Of a stretch of 64,000 bases of DNA, positions 1 to 10,583 are shown one piece after another. Origin of the DNA: Zea mays. Its lineage: Eukaryota > Streptophyta > Magnoliopsida > Poales > Poaceae. The position numbers were made by a program, and so were the translations under genes. The stretch's first letter is position 1. Each line of letters opens with the position of its first letter. Location: contig NC_050097.1 in NCBI RefSeq assembly GCF_902167145.1, positions 112,625,982-112,689,981 of the forward strand. The letters run 5' to 3'. The notes below the pieces were generated by a model. That model had not been told where the DNA came from. It saw only the letters and a list, made by a program, of their open reading frames with translations, and did no database searches.

Positions 1-320
1 AGGGTCTGTTTGGTTGGGTTGTGGCTGTGGAAAAAGTTGCTGTGGGCTGTGAGCTGTGGAAAAAGCTGCTGTAAGCTGTGTGCTGTTAAAAAGCTAAAAA
101 TCGTTTGGTGGAAACCACTAAAAGTCGTTAAAAGTTCTTCGATATATGTTTTCACAGTTCCATCCAAAAGCCACTAAAAGCAGGTCCAGGGGTGCTTTCA
201 GTTTTGCACTACGAGAAAGTCGGCTTTTAGAAAAAGCTGCTTCCTGGATCCAGCCCTTTGGTTGGCTTTTGGCTTTTAGGGGGCAAAAGCCAAAGCCAAA
301 AGCCAAACCAAACACACCCT
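1..320. mobile_element. hAT-like MITE (non-coding, inverted-repeat ends)
   Basis: The left end reads agggtctgtttggtt and the right end aaccaaacacaccct, which are imperfect inverted repeats of about 15 bp. The interior is repetitive (agctgtggaaaaagctgctg and aaaagccaaaagcc words) and has no credible ORF. Small non-coding elements with such termini are common in grass genomes and are usually assigned to hAT. The left target duplication lies outside the window, so the superfamily is inferred from the termini only. Confidence 0.6.
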
Positions 321-477
321 AAATAGATTCCCGTCACTCTTTGTCCTGAGAGCATCTCCAGTAGACCTTCAATAGGTCCTATCCCCATATACAAAACTGC
401 CATACTAGGATTGTCGTTTTCCTACTCCAGCAGTTTCCAGTACCTCTACTATTTTTTTATGAACACCATAAATCAAT
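321..477. other. Short flank between MITE and MULE
   Basis: The stretch contains the word gagcatctccagtagacc, which resembles the terminus of other grass MITEs. No second terminus is visible. It ends with taaatcaat (469-477), the left copy of the MULE target duplication. No gene is seen. Confidence 0.4.
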
Positions 478-655
478 GAGATTGTATATAGTGCACATGG
501 GTTGATGGTGCACAAAATACACATATTAAATCATGTTCTTCCATCTAAGATCCAATGGCTCACACGTATCCTACCTCTCTCTCACAACTTTTTGCTAAAA
601 TCCCCTCCCACCTCTCTCATACCTGCCCACGTTCTTTTGCTAAAAAACCCAGATG
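478..655 (+). repeat. Left terminal inverted repeat of the MULE
   Basis: Reading inward, the sequence shares agtgcacatgggttgatg and ttccatctaagatccaatg with the reverse complement of 36560-36737. Similarity fades after the ttttgctaaaa word near 650. Long inverted repeats are characteristic of Mutator-like elements. Confidence 0.8.
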
Positions 656-689
656 CACCGTTCATCTCCCTGATTTCTCGTCTCCCTCT

Positions 690-1105
690 TAAATCCTTTA
701 TTGGTTGCATAATTCCATAATAAATTTAAATCCATCCACCAACCAATGTTCTTTCGAAGGGAAGGAGTAAAAGAATCAAGAGAGCGAAGAATTACCAAAG
801 CCACACAAAAGCAAAATTGCCAAGAATGGCACCTAAATATAGTTCATGTTATGTATGGTTAGTTTATTTGGTGGCATAGATTTTAGATTGCCATGTTTTG
901 ATTGTGCCCTGGATGCTGTTGAATTTGACATGTTTTGATTGAAGCTTGCACTTAGGCACTCCCTCTGTTTCCCCCCACTTAGTAGCTCTATCTAGTCCCC
1001 CCCACTCAGCAACTCTCTCTACTCTCCCAGCAACTTGTTGTGGCACTTGCAGAAGTTGGTATTATGCACATCCCAGAAAGCAACATCATTGGAGAAGATG
1101 TCGAC
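690..1105 (+). repeat. Internal direct duplication, copy 1 (FAR1-like C-terminal region)
   Basis: This block is a close direct copy of 35447-35865, sharing tcctttattggttgc, ggaaggagtaaaagaatc and tgacatgttttgattga. It encodes a degraded version of the FAR1-like C-terminal tail, including the GRSKRIKRA word. It is cut by the copia insertion at 1105. The duplicated segment resumes at 34514, where the same words follow as after the solo LTR at 36487. The duplication therefore predates both LTR-element insertions. Confidence 0.8.
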
Positions 1106-2420
1106 TAAAAGTCGCCTAGAGGAGGGGTGAATAGGCGGAACCTGAAAATTATAAACTTTAAACATGCACTTCACCCGGAGTTATGGTTAGAAATAATTAA
1201 TAGTGAATTCGGAGTGTGGAAGATAGTTCTTCTTGCTATGAGTTGCTCAATCAATGCGGATAACTTTGGGAGCTAACTCAAACCAATGTGAGCAAGAGAA
1301 CTTCTAGTGAGAGGGGAGAGGGAAGAAACAAATCAAATAGTGAAGATCAACATAAATGGACACGTCGATTTGTTTCCTGAGGTTCGGTTCCAAAGAACCT
1401 ACTCCCCGTTGAGGAGGCCACAAAGGTCGGGTCTATTTCAACCCTTTCCCTCTCTCAATCGGTCACCTAGACCGGTCGAGTGCTTCTTCTTACTCACACG
1501 GGTCACTAAGACCCCATAAGGATCATCACACAATTAAGTGTCTCTTGCTTGCTTTACAAAACACTTGGAAAGATTAGAAGGAGAAGAAGAAAGCAACCAA
1601 GAAACAAGAGCAACAAAAGAAACACAAGTCACCCTCTTTCAAGTCACTAAACACTTTTGATCACTTGACTTGATTTTGAAACTTGGAGAGGATTGAATGC
1701 TTTGAATGTGTCTTTGGAGTGTATTCTTTGCTCATGTATTAAATGTTGAGAGTGAGAAGCTTGGCTTGCTTGAATGGTGGTGGTTGGGGGGTATTTATAG
1801 CCCAACCACTATTCTAGTCGTTAGCTGGCTGCTCTATCGACGAGCACACCAGACAGTCCGGTGGTGCACTGGACACAGTATTGTTCACTATCCAGTTCGT
1901 GCCACGTTAGCCAACTGTTGGGGTTTGGAGTCGTTGACCGTTGAAGTCGTCTGTCCTCGTGGTGTACCGTACAGTCCGGTGGCACAACGGACAGTCTGGT
2001 GCAACCTAATTGTCACAGACTGTCTTCTGACTTTTGGCGCTGCAGACTGCGGGTGCAGTCCCGCAGTCGACCGTTGCACCGAGGGCTCACAGGATAGTCC
2101 GGTGATTTTTAATGGACGAGCCCTAAGAAAACTCGAGAGCGCCCAGTTAATGAAGTGCTCCAGCCATGGCACTGAACACTGTCCTGTGCACACCGGACAC
2201 TGTCCCGTGCACACCAGACAGCCCGGTGCGCCACTGGCTGCAGCAAGTCTGTTTTGCTCCAAACTTGTAGAATGCCCCACGATCATTTTCTTTGTATGTG
2301 TATATGAAATTTATGCACCTGAGAAAATATTGACTAGGAAAACTAGTTAGTCCACATGGTTGGTGATGGACGTCAAACACCAAAATCGATTATAGGAAAT
2401 GTTGAGGCCATTCCCTTTCA
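1106..2420 (-). repeat. 3' LTR of the Opie-like copia element
   Basis: The end ccctttca at 2420 (TGAAAGGG on the minus strand) and the start taaaagtcgcc correspond to the other LTR at 33249-34508 (start tgaagtcgcc). The two LTRs differ in length (about 1315 versus 1260 bp) and by many substitutions, so the insertion is older than the elements nested within it. The left TG terminus has mutated. A long open frame across this LTR is fortuitous. Confidence 0.9.
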
Positions 2421-3164
2421 ATCTCCTCCTTTTTGGTGATTGATGTCAACACAAACCAAAGCAAATACAAAGTGTAGAAATGTAACTAGATTGCATTTTG
2501 TTAGATGTGCATAAGTTACTTTGAAATGAAAGCATTTCTAAGCATACATGGTTGTTTTGATATATTTAACATTTTGGACCACATTTGCACCACATAGCTT
2601 GTTTTGCAAATCTTTTGGAAAAGGCTTTTCAAATTCTTTTGCAATTGGTCAATGGTATAAGAATATGAATTATAAAAGCATTTTGAAGTTTTGAAAGATT
2701 CTCCCCCTGTTTCAAATGCTTCTCCTTTGGCTAAATAAAAGCTCCCCCTGAATAAGTTAGTTCTCCCCTTAGCTGTCAAGAGGGTTTTTGCAAATACTTA
2801 TTAATTTCTCCCCCTTTTTTGAAAAAGTTACAAAACAGGGTAGTGGTGCGGTCCTTTTGCTTTGGCCTATTAATTCATCCCCCTTTAGCATTAAGCACCA
2901 AAAATGAAGAAAACTAGAGGCCTTTTACAGGAAAGAATGTTAGTTCATGAGTAGGGCAAAGGATATATGATACCGACAGAGTCGTAGTGGAAGCCTTGCC
3001 TTTGCCAAAAACTCCATTTCCCTTTCAATCTAAGACTAAGCATAGAAATACTCTTGGAAACACATTAATCTTAGCTTTGGCACAAGAAGAATAAGAAATA
3101 TACATTTGTACCAAATGAAAGAGACATGATCAAAGGTATATAAATGAGCAATGTGTGCACGATT
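2421..3164 (-). other. Copia 3' non-coding region with several polypurine-tract-like motifs
   Basis: Directly next to the LTR the minus strand reads CACCAAAAAGGAGGAGAT, the expected polypurine tract. Further purine runs occur near 2701, 2746, 2763, 2811 and 2880 (plus strand: ctccccctg, ctccccctg, ctcccctt, ctcccccttttttg, tcccccttt). The Opie/SIRE group is known for a long 3' region with repeated purine tracts. No envelope-like ORF is recognised here. Confidence 0.7.
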
Positions 3165-3543
3165 TCAATCAAAGTTCCGAGAATCTAGGATATTGAGTTC
3201 ATAACTAAGCTTGCTAAAAGTCTTTTCATCCAGGGGCTTGGTAAAGATATCGGCTAATTGGTTGTGGGTGCTAACATAAGCAATTTTGATATCCCCCTTT
3301 TGTTGGTGTTCTCTCAAAAAGTGATACCAGATGTCTATGTGCTTAGTGCGGCTGTGTCCAACGGGATTATCCGCCATGTGGATTGCACTCTGATTATCAC
3401 ATAGGAGAGGAACTTTGCTCAACTTGTAGCTATAGTCCCTAAGAGTTTGCCTCATCCAGAGTAATTGTGCACAACAATGTCCTGCAACAATATACTTGGC
3501 TTCGGCGGTTGATAGAGCTACTGAATTTAGTTTCTTTGAAGCC
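3165..3543 (-). pseudogene. Copia RNase H, C-terminal part (separated by element A)
   Basis: This is the last part of the Opie-like polyprotein. RNase H removes the RNA strand during reverse transcription. Visible words include VALSTAEAKYI, LLCDNQSAIHMA, RTKHIDIWYHFLRE and QLADIFTKPLD, the standard end of copia polyproteins. The upstream part, with SWA just before the break, lies at 13895 onward. Element A inserted between them and duplicated aagcc. About 125 codons remain open to the stop; the initial residues of the open frame belong to the LTR of element A and are not part of RNase H. Confidence 0.9.
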
Positions 3544-4228
3544 TGTTGGTGACTTGTTCTCAAATGCTTCGAATTAAGAACAAGGCAACATAAAAAGTGT
3601 TAAATGTTAAAGTCCTTCATCCTTCAAAACATTATGTCCCTTCGGATATAATGAATTCCGGACGAAGGTTATGAAGGAAAAACCCTTAATAAGCTCGATA
3701 GATGATAAGAAAGAATTCATACATGAAATACGAATAATAATACAGATATTATTATCAACTCATTTTTATTTGCATTATCATATTTATAATAACAAATTAT
3801 AAATGTACCTTCGAATTGACGGAAAGCAAAGGTACAAGCGTGATGTAAAAAGCGAATGCCAAGTCAGCGTGAACAGTACGGGAGTACTGTTCATCTATTT
3901 ATAGGCGCGGGACGCAGCCCGTGTAGAATTACATTAATGCCCTTTACATTTATCAATAACTCTATAATAATTCTTCGAGGTCTAATTTGGCTTTTCATCT
4001 TTAAGTCGGTTCCTCTTTTCTGCCGTCATGCCGAAGCTTTTCTGTGCATAGCTTCGTGATCATCTTATCCTTCGTCATGATCGCCTTCTGTCCCACTCAA
4101 GCTTTGTCTTGACCAGACACTTGTATACCCATAATCTGACGTCCAAAGATACCTGTTCACATATTTCACTTGGAAAACATTTTCAAATCATGTTTTTGAG
4201 GACCTTCGGAAGCCGAAGGCCCCCAACA
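3544..4228 (-). repeat. 3' LTR of element A
   Basis: It starts tgttggtgac and ends gcccccaaca. It matches 13209-13894 with about 13 substitutions and one single-base length difference in an A run. On the minus strand it holds a TATA box, TATAAATAG (3895-3903), the likely LTR promoter. The adjoining minus-strand GCGAGGGGCTAC (4229-4240) is the probable polypurine tract. Confidence 0.92.
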
Positions 4229-4298
4229 GTAGCCCCTCGCAATATTAATTTACTGGAATGATAAATTCATATTGCGACATGGACGAAGGCTTTAAGCC

Positions 4299-4391
4299 GA
4301 AGGTCCGAAAAAACATCTTCCCTTTGCTAGAATAGCAACAGTCTTTGACAAGCGGGACCCTCCAGTTTTCGACGCACTGGGTGTATAAATA
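4299..4391 (+). promoter_or_regulatory. Probable promoter of the antisense gene in element A
   Basis: TATAAATA at 4384-4391 lies about 150 bp upstream of the ATG at 4537. Upstream is a conserved block, GAAGGTCCGAAAAAACATCTTC (4299-4320). Elements B and C have equivalent TATA boxes and blocks at comparable distances. The site is outside the LTR and faces the opposite way to the LTR promoter, so the antisense gene is likely transcribed independently. Confidence 0.6.
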
Positions 4392-4869
4392 AGAGCTCAA
4401 CACGATTTTATTTGGCACGCTCTCTTGCCATCTGCTCTTGCTCACCCGAGTTTTAGCCTGTGCGCAACAACTCTTGCTTGGCTTTTTTAGACTTTTAAGC
4501 TTCGGTTCTGGGAGCACTTTCTCAGCGTTTGCGAAGATGTCTGAAGATAAGAAAGCTGTTGCTGAATCAAAGCTGAGCCTTTCTGAGGAGATGCATCTCG
4601 GCTTTCTTTAGTCAATAGCAAAAACCAATACGGAGAAGATCACTAGGGAGACCTTATCTGAAGATACTGGTGACAGTGACAGTTATGATGTAGAAAGTGG
4701 GGGTGAAGACTCTGAAGAACGACCGTGGCGACCAAGTCACACAGTCTTCGGAAAATCGAGTATTAAACAGAGTCATCTTGATACCATGAAGGGAAGGTAT
4801 TTTCGAGACATGTCTATTCTGAGGGCAGATGATGGGGAGAAGACTGTGCCTACTCCCGAAGAGAATGAA

Positions 4870-7786
4870 CACTACACGACGGTTGATCTTTAGCGACCCT
4901 TATTAGGTACCAACTGTTGGTTGCTAAAGGTTAGGGACCGACGGTCAGTCGCTAAATCCTTTTGTAGCAACGGTCGGTTGGTCGCTAAAAGTCTAGAATT
5001 TTAACAACTTATGGTTGGTCGCTATAGATGTCGTCGGGGACTAGCGGTGGGTCGCTATAGAGCAAGGATCACTATCAAATCTTATAGCCTGAACGTACAT
5101 GTAGATGTTAGTGATTAAAAATTAATTAAAACAAGTAAACATTGATCGCTAAATTGCGTGGTGATTTATTTCTTTTTAATATTGCTTGTATGTTTATTTC
5201 ATGGTTTATTTATGTATGGACATGACTATAGTGTGCTACTATGTTCTTTGTGCTTATATTAAATAGGGTAATAAATTTTTATTCAAATGTTTATTATTTA
5301 TTTGTATTCGTAATAATTTATTCAAATGTTTATTATTTATTTGGTAATTTTTTATGAATTTTTGAGTAATTTAAAAATGCATTTTGAAATAAATAAAAAA
5401 AGAAAACCCTCTCTAACCCTAAGGCCCACTAGGGGCCCATCTACCTAGCAGCCGCGCGCTCCTGGCTTTTCTCCCAGCCGCCGCCGGCCTCTATGTCTCC
5501 CTTCCATCTTATCTCTCCCCTCACCTCTCTCTTCCCTTCCCTCGCCTGCACCGACCGCGCCATGAGCGGGGGACGACGGCGCGGCCGCTCCGCCTTGTGT
5601 ACTGCGACGACAAGGGCAAGTTCGTGATGGTCCCCGAGGCGGTGGCGGCGCTGCAGCTCGTCAAGGGCCCCGTCGGGGTCGTCTACAGCATCGTGCCTGC
5701 GAAGAAACCACGGTGCGTGCTTGGTGTGCACACCACGCCTGGAGACACTCACGCGGTTAATCAGAAATTCAGAATCATCATCCGCAAGTTGATGTCGTCG
5801 AGGTACTATGTTAGGCTTTTAGCGGACTTGACAAGATGCACATGCTTCTTCAGCAAGAATGGTGTGCTGGCCGCTAAACATATGTTGCTCGGTTCAAGGG
5901 GAACGACGAAGCATCCTCTGTATGTCTCTGTTTCAGAACCTCCTCCCCCATTTCTTTGGCTCCGTTTACTCTCGCTTCACGTTATCTCCAACGATCAGTG
6001 TCAACGGATGATGCATTAGTCCACATTTCTTATTCCTTTTATTCCAAATGTGTCTTTGCAATCAGACTGCTGAATGTAGTTATTAATGTCAGCGTTAGTT
6101 TCATGGACAAAAGATGCTCTAATGCTATCTGCTTACATGTAATTATTGTTGGTTAGCGTCTTTTAAGTTGTCTCTTACATTTGTTTCTGTAATTTTGTAG
6201 TATGGTTTTCATCGCATATTAAGCTGGCCAGCTGGGGTATTTGAATTGTATCTGTTGATTTAACTTTTGGTGAATACAGTTTTCTGGAGCTATCTCTGTC
6301 CATGCCTTTCAATTTGTATATGTGCTTGTTTCCTTCCAATTGGTTTTCAGAATTTCACATTTATTTTTCTATGGACAATGGCATCCAAAATGTGTTATTC
6401 CCCAGTTTGTAAGGAACAATCAAGCTGTATACATGCCACATGGAACTAAAATGTATATATGATTCTGATTTTGAGAATCTTAATCAGGTTGACATGGATG
6501 GGCTAATAATGGACTAACGAGTTAGGTCGCTTGTGGTGGGGCAATATGTTTTGAAATAAAAAACTCAGGTAATGATGTGTACTTGCACTTTTTCAAGTGT
6601 CTGCATAAGTTAGTGTATATGGCATCAGCATTTACTTCATAAGCATGCTTGATTTGGTCCCCTAGGTAGGTCCAGTTTGCTGTTTGCACAACCCTGGCCC
6701 ACACGGTGATCTTTAGTTAGCATCTCTAAAATATTATATGATATTTATTGAGTTTTTTATATGTCTTATAAGTTTTCCCAATTATTTCTAAACCAACCTA
6801 TAGCTTATGTTTTGATCTACATGCTCACTAAATGTATTTGATATCTTTTCAGCGACAAGAAAAATATAACCAAGTGCAATTGTTTTTTTGAAGGAGATGC
6901 ATTACATCAAGAAAAAGATTTAGTGAAACTGTTTAGAAAGCTATTATAAGTACCTATTTACCTTTTTCCCTTCATTTTCGACTTTTGTTACGCTAGACTA
7001 AGTTTTAATCTTGATGCTAGGATGATATTGATGCTAGGATGATATGGAAGCAACGATAGCAGTACCAGTTGAAGATGGACAGTTTGCGAAGTCTTCTACA
7101 TAAATTTCACATGTCTTTCTTTTGTGACTGATCAGCTCTGGAGCAGCTAGAGTGATGTAGTTGTGGGCTTTTGAACAATAGCTAGAGTGATATGAAACAT
7201 TAGTGATGTAGTTGTGGGCTTTTGAACTGCTTCAAGCTGGAGTGATGTCGCTGTGGTGTTTTTGTGACTGATCATCTCTGGAGCTTTTGTGAATGATCTA
7301 GCTAGCTATCTGTAAATGATCTAGTTGTGAATGATATTATAATTGTGAAGCTTTTGTGAATATATAATTGTGGTGCTTTTGTGTTTATGTGATGGATCTA
7401 TGACTGTGGTATACTGATTAACTGTGTATGTCTTTATGATTTGTGTATAAAAATCTGTGATTTGTGGTGCTTAATTAAATGCATATTTTTATTAATAACA
7501 ACTGTAAAAAGGGTGACTTTCTGTTGGTTGCTAAATGTATAGTATGACGACTTACGGTTGGTTGCTAAATCTATAGTACAGCAACCCACGGTTGGTCGCT
7601 AAATATACAATATTAGCAACGGACGGTCGGTCGCTAAAAAGATGTCGGTCGCTAAAGCCTTTAGCGACGGCACTTACAGCGACCATCCTTATGGGTCGCT
7701 AAAAGTTTTTAGCGACCAACCGTAGGTCGCTGAAGGCCGTTTTAGCAACCAACCGTAGGTCGCTGTAAGTGAACCGTCGTGTAGTG
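4870..7786. mobile_element. CACTA (En/Spm-type) non-autonomous transposon
   Basis: It begins cactacacgacggttgatc and ends aaccgtcgtgtagtg, CACTA termini in inverted orientation. It is flanked by 3-bp gaa duplications (4867-4869 and 7787-7789). Sub-terminal regions at both ends carry many copies of a motif like ggttggtcgctaaa in both orientations, the usual transposase-binding arrangement for this superfamily. No transposase gene is present. The 2.9-kb interior holds a captured gene fragment near 5560-6000 and AT-rich sequence with imperfect repeats (gatgtagttgtgggctttt, twice near 7156-7220). It inserted into exon 1 of the antisense gene of element A. Confidence 0.93.
5561..5690 (+). pseudogene. 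Captured fragment of a guanylate-binding-protein-like gene inside the CACTA element
   Basis: The frame through 5585-5690 encodes RPLRLVYCDDKGKF, then PEAVAALQLVKGPVGVV. I recognise this as the start of the GTPase domain of plant guanylate-binding proteins (GBP/atlastin-like), just before the P-loop. The P-loop itself is absent: the sequence runs into an unrelated coding-like stretch (to about 5920, ending at a possible splice donor, cctctgtatgtc) that I do not recognise. Local GC is far higher than in the rest of the CACTA element. Capture of host exons by CACTA elements is well documented; whether this piece is transcribed cannot be told. Confidence 0.65.
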
Positions 7787-10583
7787 GAAGTCGTAATCTT
7801 CCGAAGCTTCTTGAAGGCTAGACTGCGATTTCCCTTGAGCAATTTTGTCGTGGAAGTACTGAAGGTATTTGAAGTCTACCTTCACCAACTTACTCCCGAA
7901 TCAATCATAAGAATGGGCATTTTCGTCTGGGCCGTGAGGAGCCAAGGTTTAAAACCAAATGGAAAAAGTTTCTGCAATATACATGAGTTATTGTACGAGA
8001 CGAAACCTTGGGGTAAAGAGCAGTATCACAACAATTTTGTCTGCTACAGCTTCGGTGCCCGATCTGGGTCAAGCTGTCCCGTGCCAACCTTTCGGAAAAG
8101 ATGGCCCGACAACTGGATGTCAGAATGGTTTTATGTGAAGAATGATTTAAAAACTCGGGAAGATATTAAAGGTATCATTATGCGCCCTATTTGGCAACGC
8201 TTCGGCCTTCGGAGGCCGAAGGTGGAGATGGATGAAACAGCCGAAGAATGCCAAAGAGCCTTCGGCGCAGTGTGCTCTTTTATTGGGACAAGGGATTTAA
8301 TGCAAGAACACATTGCCTTCAGAGTATGGCCACTTGCAGATAACTGGGAAATGCCGAAGGAAACCGTTAAGGAACCTGACGAAGGTGGACTAGTCAGGCT
8401 AAAATACACATTCAAGTACGGAGATAAGTTCGTTGAGCCAGATGATGACTGGTTGAAAAGTATTGAGGCCATAAGCGATGAATTGCTTGGATTATACTCA
8501 AAAGCCGAAGACACTGCACTGTCACCAGCCTTCGGATGCCGAAAGAAGAAGATACTCAATCGAGTATTTGATGCAATTGGGTTTGTCTACCCTGACTATC
8601 GCTATCCAACGCGGGGTCAAAAAAGAAAGAATACACCTTCTGCGAAGGAAGTTGCTTCGGCCGCTCCTAGCGAGCCGGCACCAAAGAGGAAAAGGGTCAA
8701 GGTTCTCACACATCGGCCACGCTATATTGAACTAGCCACAGTGCCTGAATATGTCGGTGAAACCTCTGCGGCCACCGAAGCCAAGGAGCCTACTCTCCTA
8801 CCGAATGTTGAAGAGCCAATTAAAATACCGGAAATGAAGAAAATAGAAGAACCGGAGGCTACGGAAACAAGGACACGTGAAATTTTAAGTTCTCCAGCAA
8901 AAATTGAGGCAGTAAAAAGCAAAAAGGGTCCAGCAGTGACCCCCAAAAGAAAAAGGATGGTTAATGTGCTGGATGTTTTGGAGACAATTAAGTCTTCAAG
9001 CATGACTCCGAAGAAAATTGTTGAAACTTCCGAAGTGCACACTGAAGCTTTTGCTGCCGAAGCTTCAAAGAACCAGGCAGAAACTGAAGTTGGGCCTTCA
9101 GAGCCCGCCAAGGTGAAATCTTTGGAAGCCGAAGAAACAGAAATATCAGAGCCAATTTTGGTTGAAGAAACTGGTGCTGCTACCCCCGAAGCATCCTCCA
9201 AAGCCCTCGATTATATTGTACGACATGCTTCGGGAAAAAGATTATCTGAAGAAGAGATTTTTGAAGCTAATCACTATGCCCGAGAACTGAAGTATCCAAA
9301 GAAGGTCTTAGTATTCAATGGCACAGACGAAGATGACTTCTTATACTGCCTCCCAGACAACAAAGAATTATCTGTCTGCCGGGAGATGGCTAGAAGTATG
9401 GGGTTCCCGAAGCTTGAAGCTGGCCTCTGCGCTATGACGAAGGACGACCTTGCAGATAGCCTCGCATATAATAGTCTGAAGGTATGAAAATTGTATATTT
9501 GGAAGCTTATAAATTTTGAATTATCCCTTTATTCTTATACTAATTCTTTTCATATAGGGTTTAATTCTTAGCAACGCTTTGAGAGCGCAAAAGAATGCCG
9601 AAGACGAGAGCTATAATATCGCTTTCAACAACCTACGAACAGAGGTTATTAAGCTGAGGAACGAAGCTTTGGAAAAAGATAAAATTCTGCTTACATTGGT
9701 GGATAAGATGAAGGAAGACGAAGCTACTTCTAAAGCTCAAGCTGAGGCTCAAAAGCGCGAAATCGAGGATCTTTGGAAACAGCTAGCCAGAGCTAAAGAA
9801 GAACGCACACTTGAAGAGACGAAACGAGAACTTAGTGATCAGTGGGCAAATCATTTAGAAAGAAACGTTGAAGAGCTTCGTGCATCCAAGAAAAGATGCT
9901 ATGACAAGTCTATAGAATGTGCTAAGAAAATAAAATCCAGCTTCGCCAGCGTTGGCGCATTCTCGAGCGAAGAAAACTTCACAAGGGGCAACCCCGAAGG
10001 CCCGATTGAATGGATCAGTCACGAAGCTGAGGCCTTTGAGGAAATTTTGAATAGCCGCGGAGACATATGTGCCTTTTCGGGTGCCAGGGGGATTGCTACT
10101 ATTTTGGAGAGGAAAGGCTGTGAGCATGTGAAATTTTTGGCACAATCTGAAACTGCCTTATCCTCCGAAGATATAAAAGACCCCTCGGCCGAAGCAAGCC
10201 TGGTCGGTGGAAAAAATTTCACCGATGTCTGGGACAATGGTGACCGGGAAATGGCCCAAGAAATTATTCAAAAAAGCGAAAAAGGCATCCATGATGCTAG
10301 AAAAATAGGAGAGGCCGCTGAGAAAAGCGCAGAGCCCGAAGAGCAAATAGGTATTAATTAGTGGTTTTTGACTCTTCGTTGTAATTTTTTGATTTCGAAC
10401 TTGTTCACGGTTTGTAATAGTAATATATACGTATCTTCTCTTCTCTCAGAACCTGCTGAGCTATCTCCGGGCCCCCACATGAAGGGGGATGACGAAATTA
10501 GACAAATGGCCGAAGCCATAATGGATAAAGTTGTTGATCAGCTACTAAACGAAGCTGCAGAAGTAGTCCTAAGGGAAAATTAG

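Larger units (their letters stand above)
4537..10583 (+). pseudogene. Antisense accessory gene of Tat element A (Transposase_28-like protein), three exons, CACTA-interrupted
   Basis: Function is unknown. The protein resembles the family Pfam names Transposase_28, putative gypsy type; it has no recognisable catalytic motif and the name does not prove transposase activity. Proposed exons are 4537-4869 joined to 7790-9481 (around the CACTA element), 9558-10350, and 10450-10583. Introns 9482-9557 (GTATGA to ATATAG) and 10351-10449 (GTATTA to TCTCAG) are GT-AG and join in frame, giving about 983 codons. The conserved core has FRSFLKA, VYLHQLTPES, FVWAVRSQG and IGTRDLMQEH. A Glu/Ala/Lys-rich variable middle follows, then a heptad-like coiled-coil in exon 2 and a conserved tail (KVVDQLLNEA). 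The only other lesion is an in-frame TAG at codon 25 (4609-4611). Extra antisense ORFs between pol and the 3' LTR are a known feature of Tat elements. Confidence 0.8.

Noticed and set aside
1706..2383. Long open frames in the copia LTR
   Set aside because: They lie wholly within the LTR and are not kept in the other LTR copy at 33249-34508.
7769..7789. Start codon of the 572-codon frame taken at 7769
   Set aside because: Those first codons belong to the CACTA terminal repeat. The true gene continues from exon sequence at 4537-4869.
4537..10583. Reading the antisense gene as a DNA transposase
   Set aside because: The Pfam family name suggests it, but no DDE-type or other catalytic triad is visible and the gene is contained in a complete LTR element.
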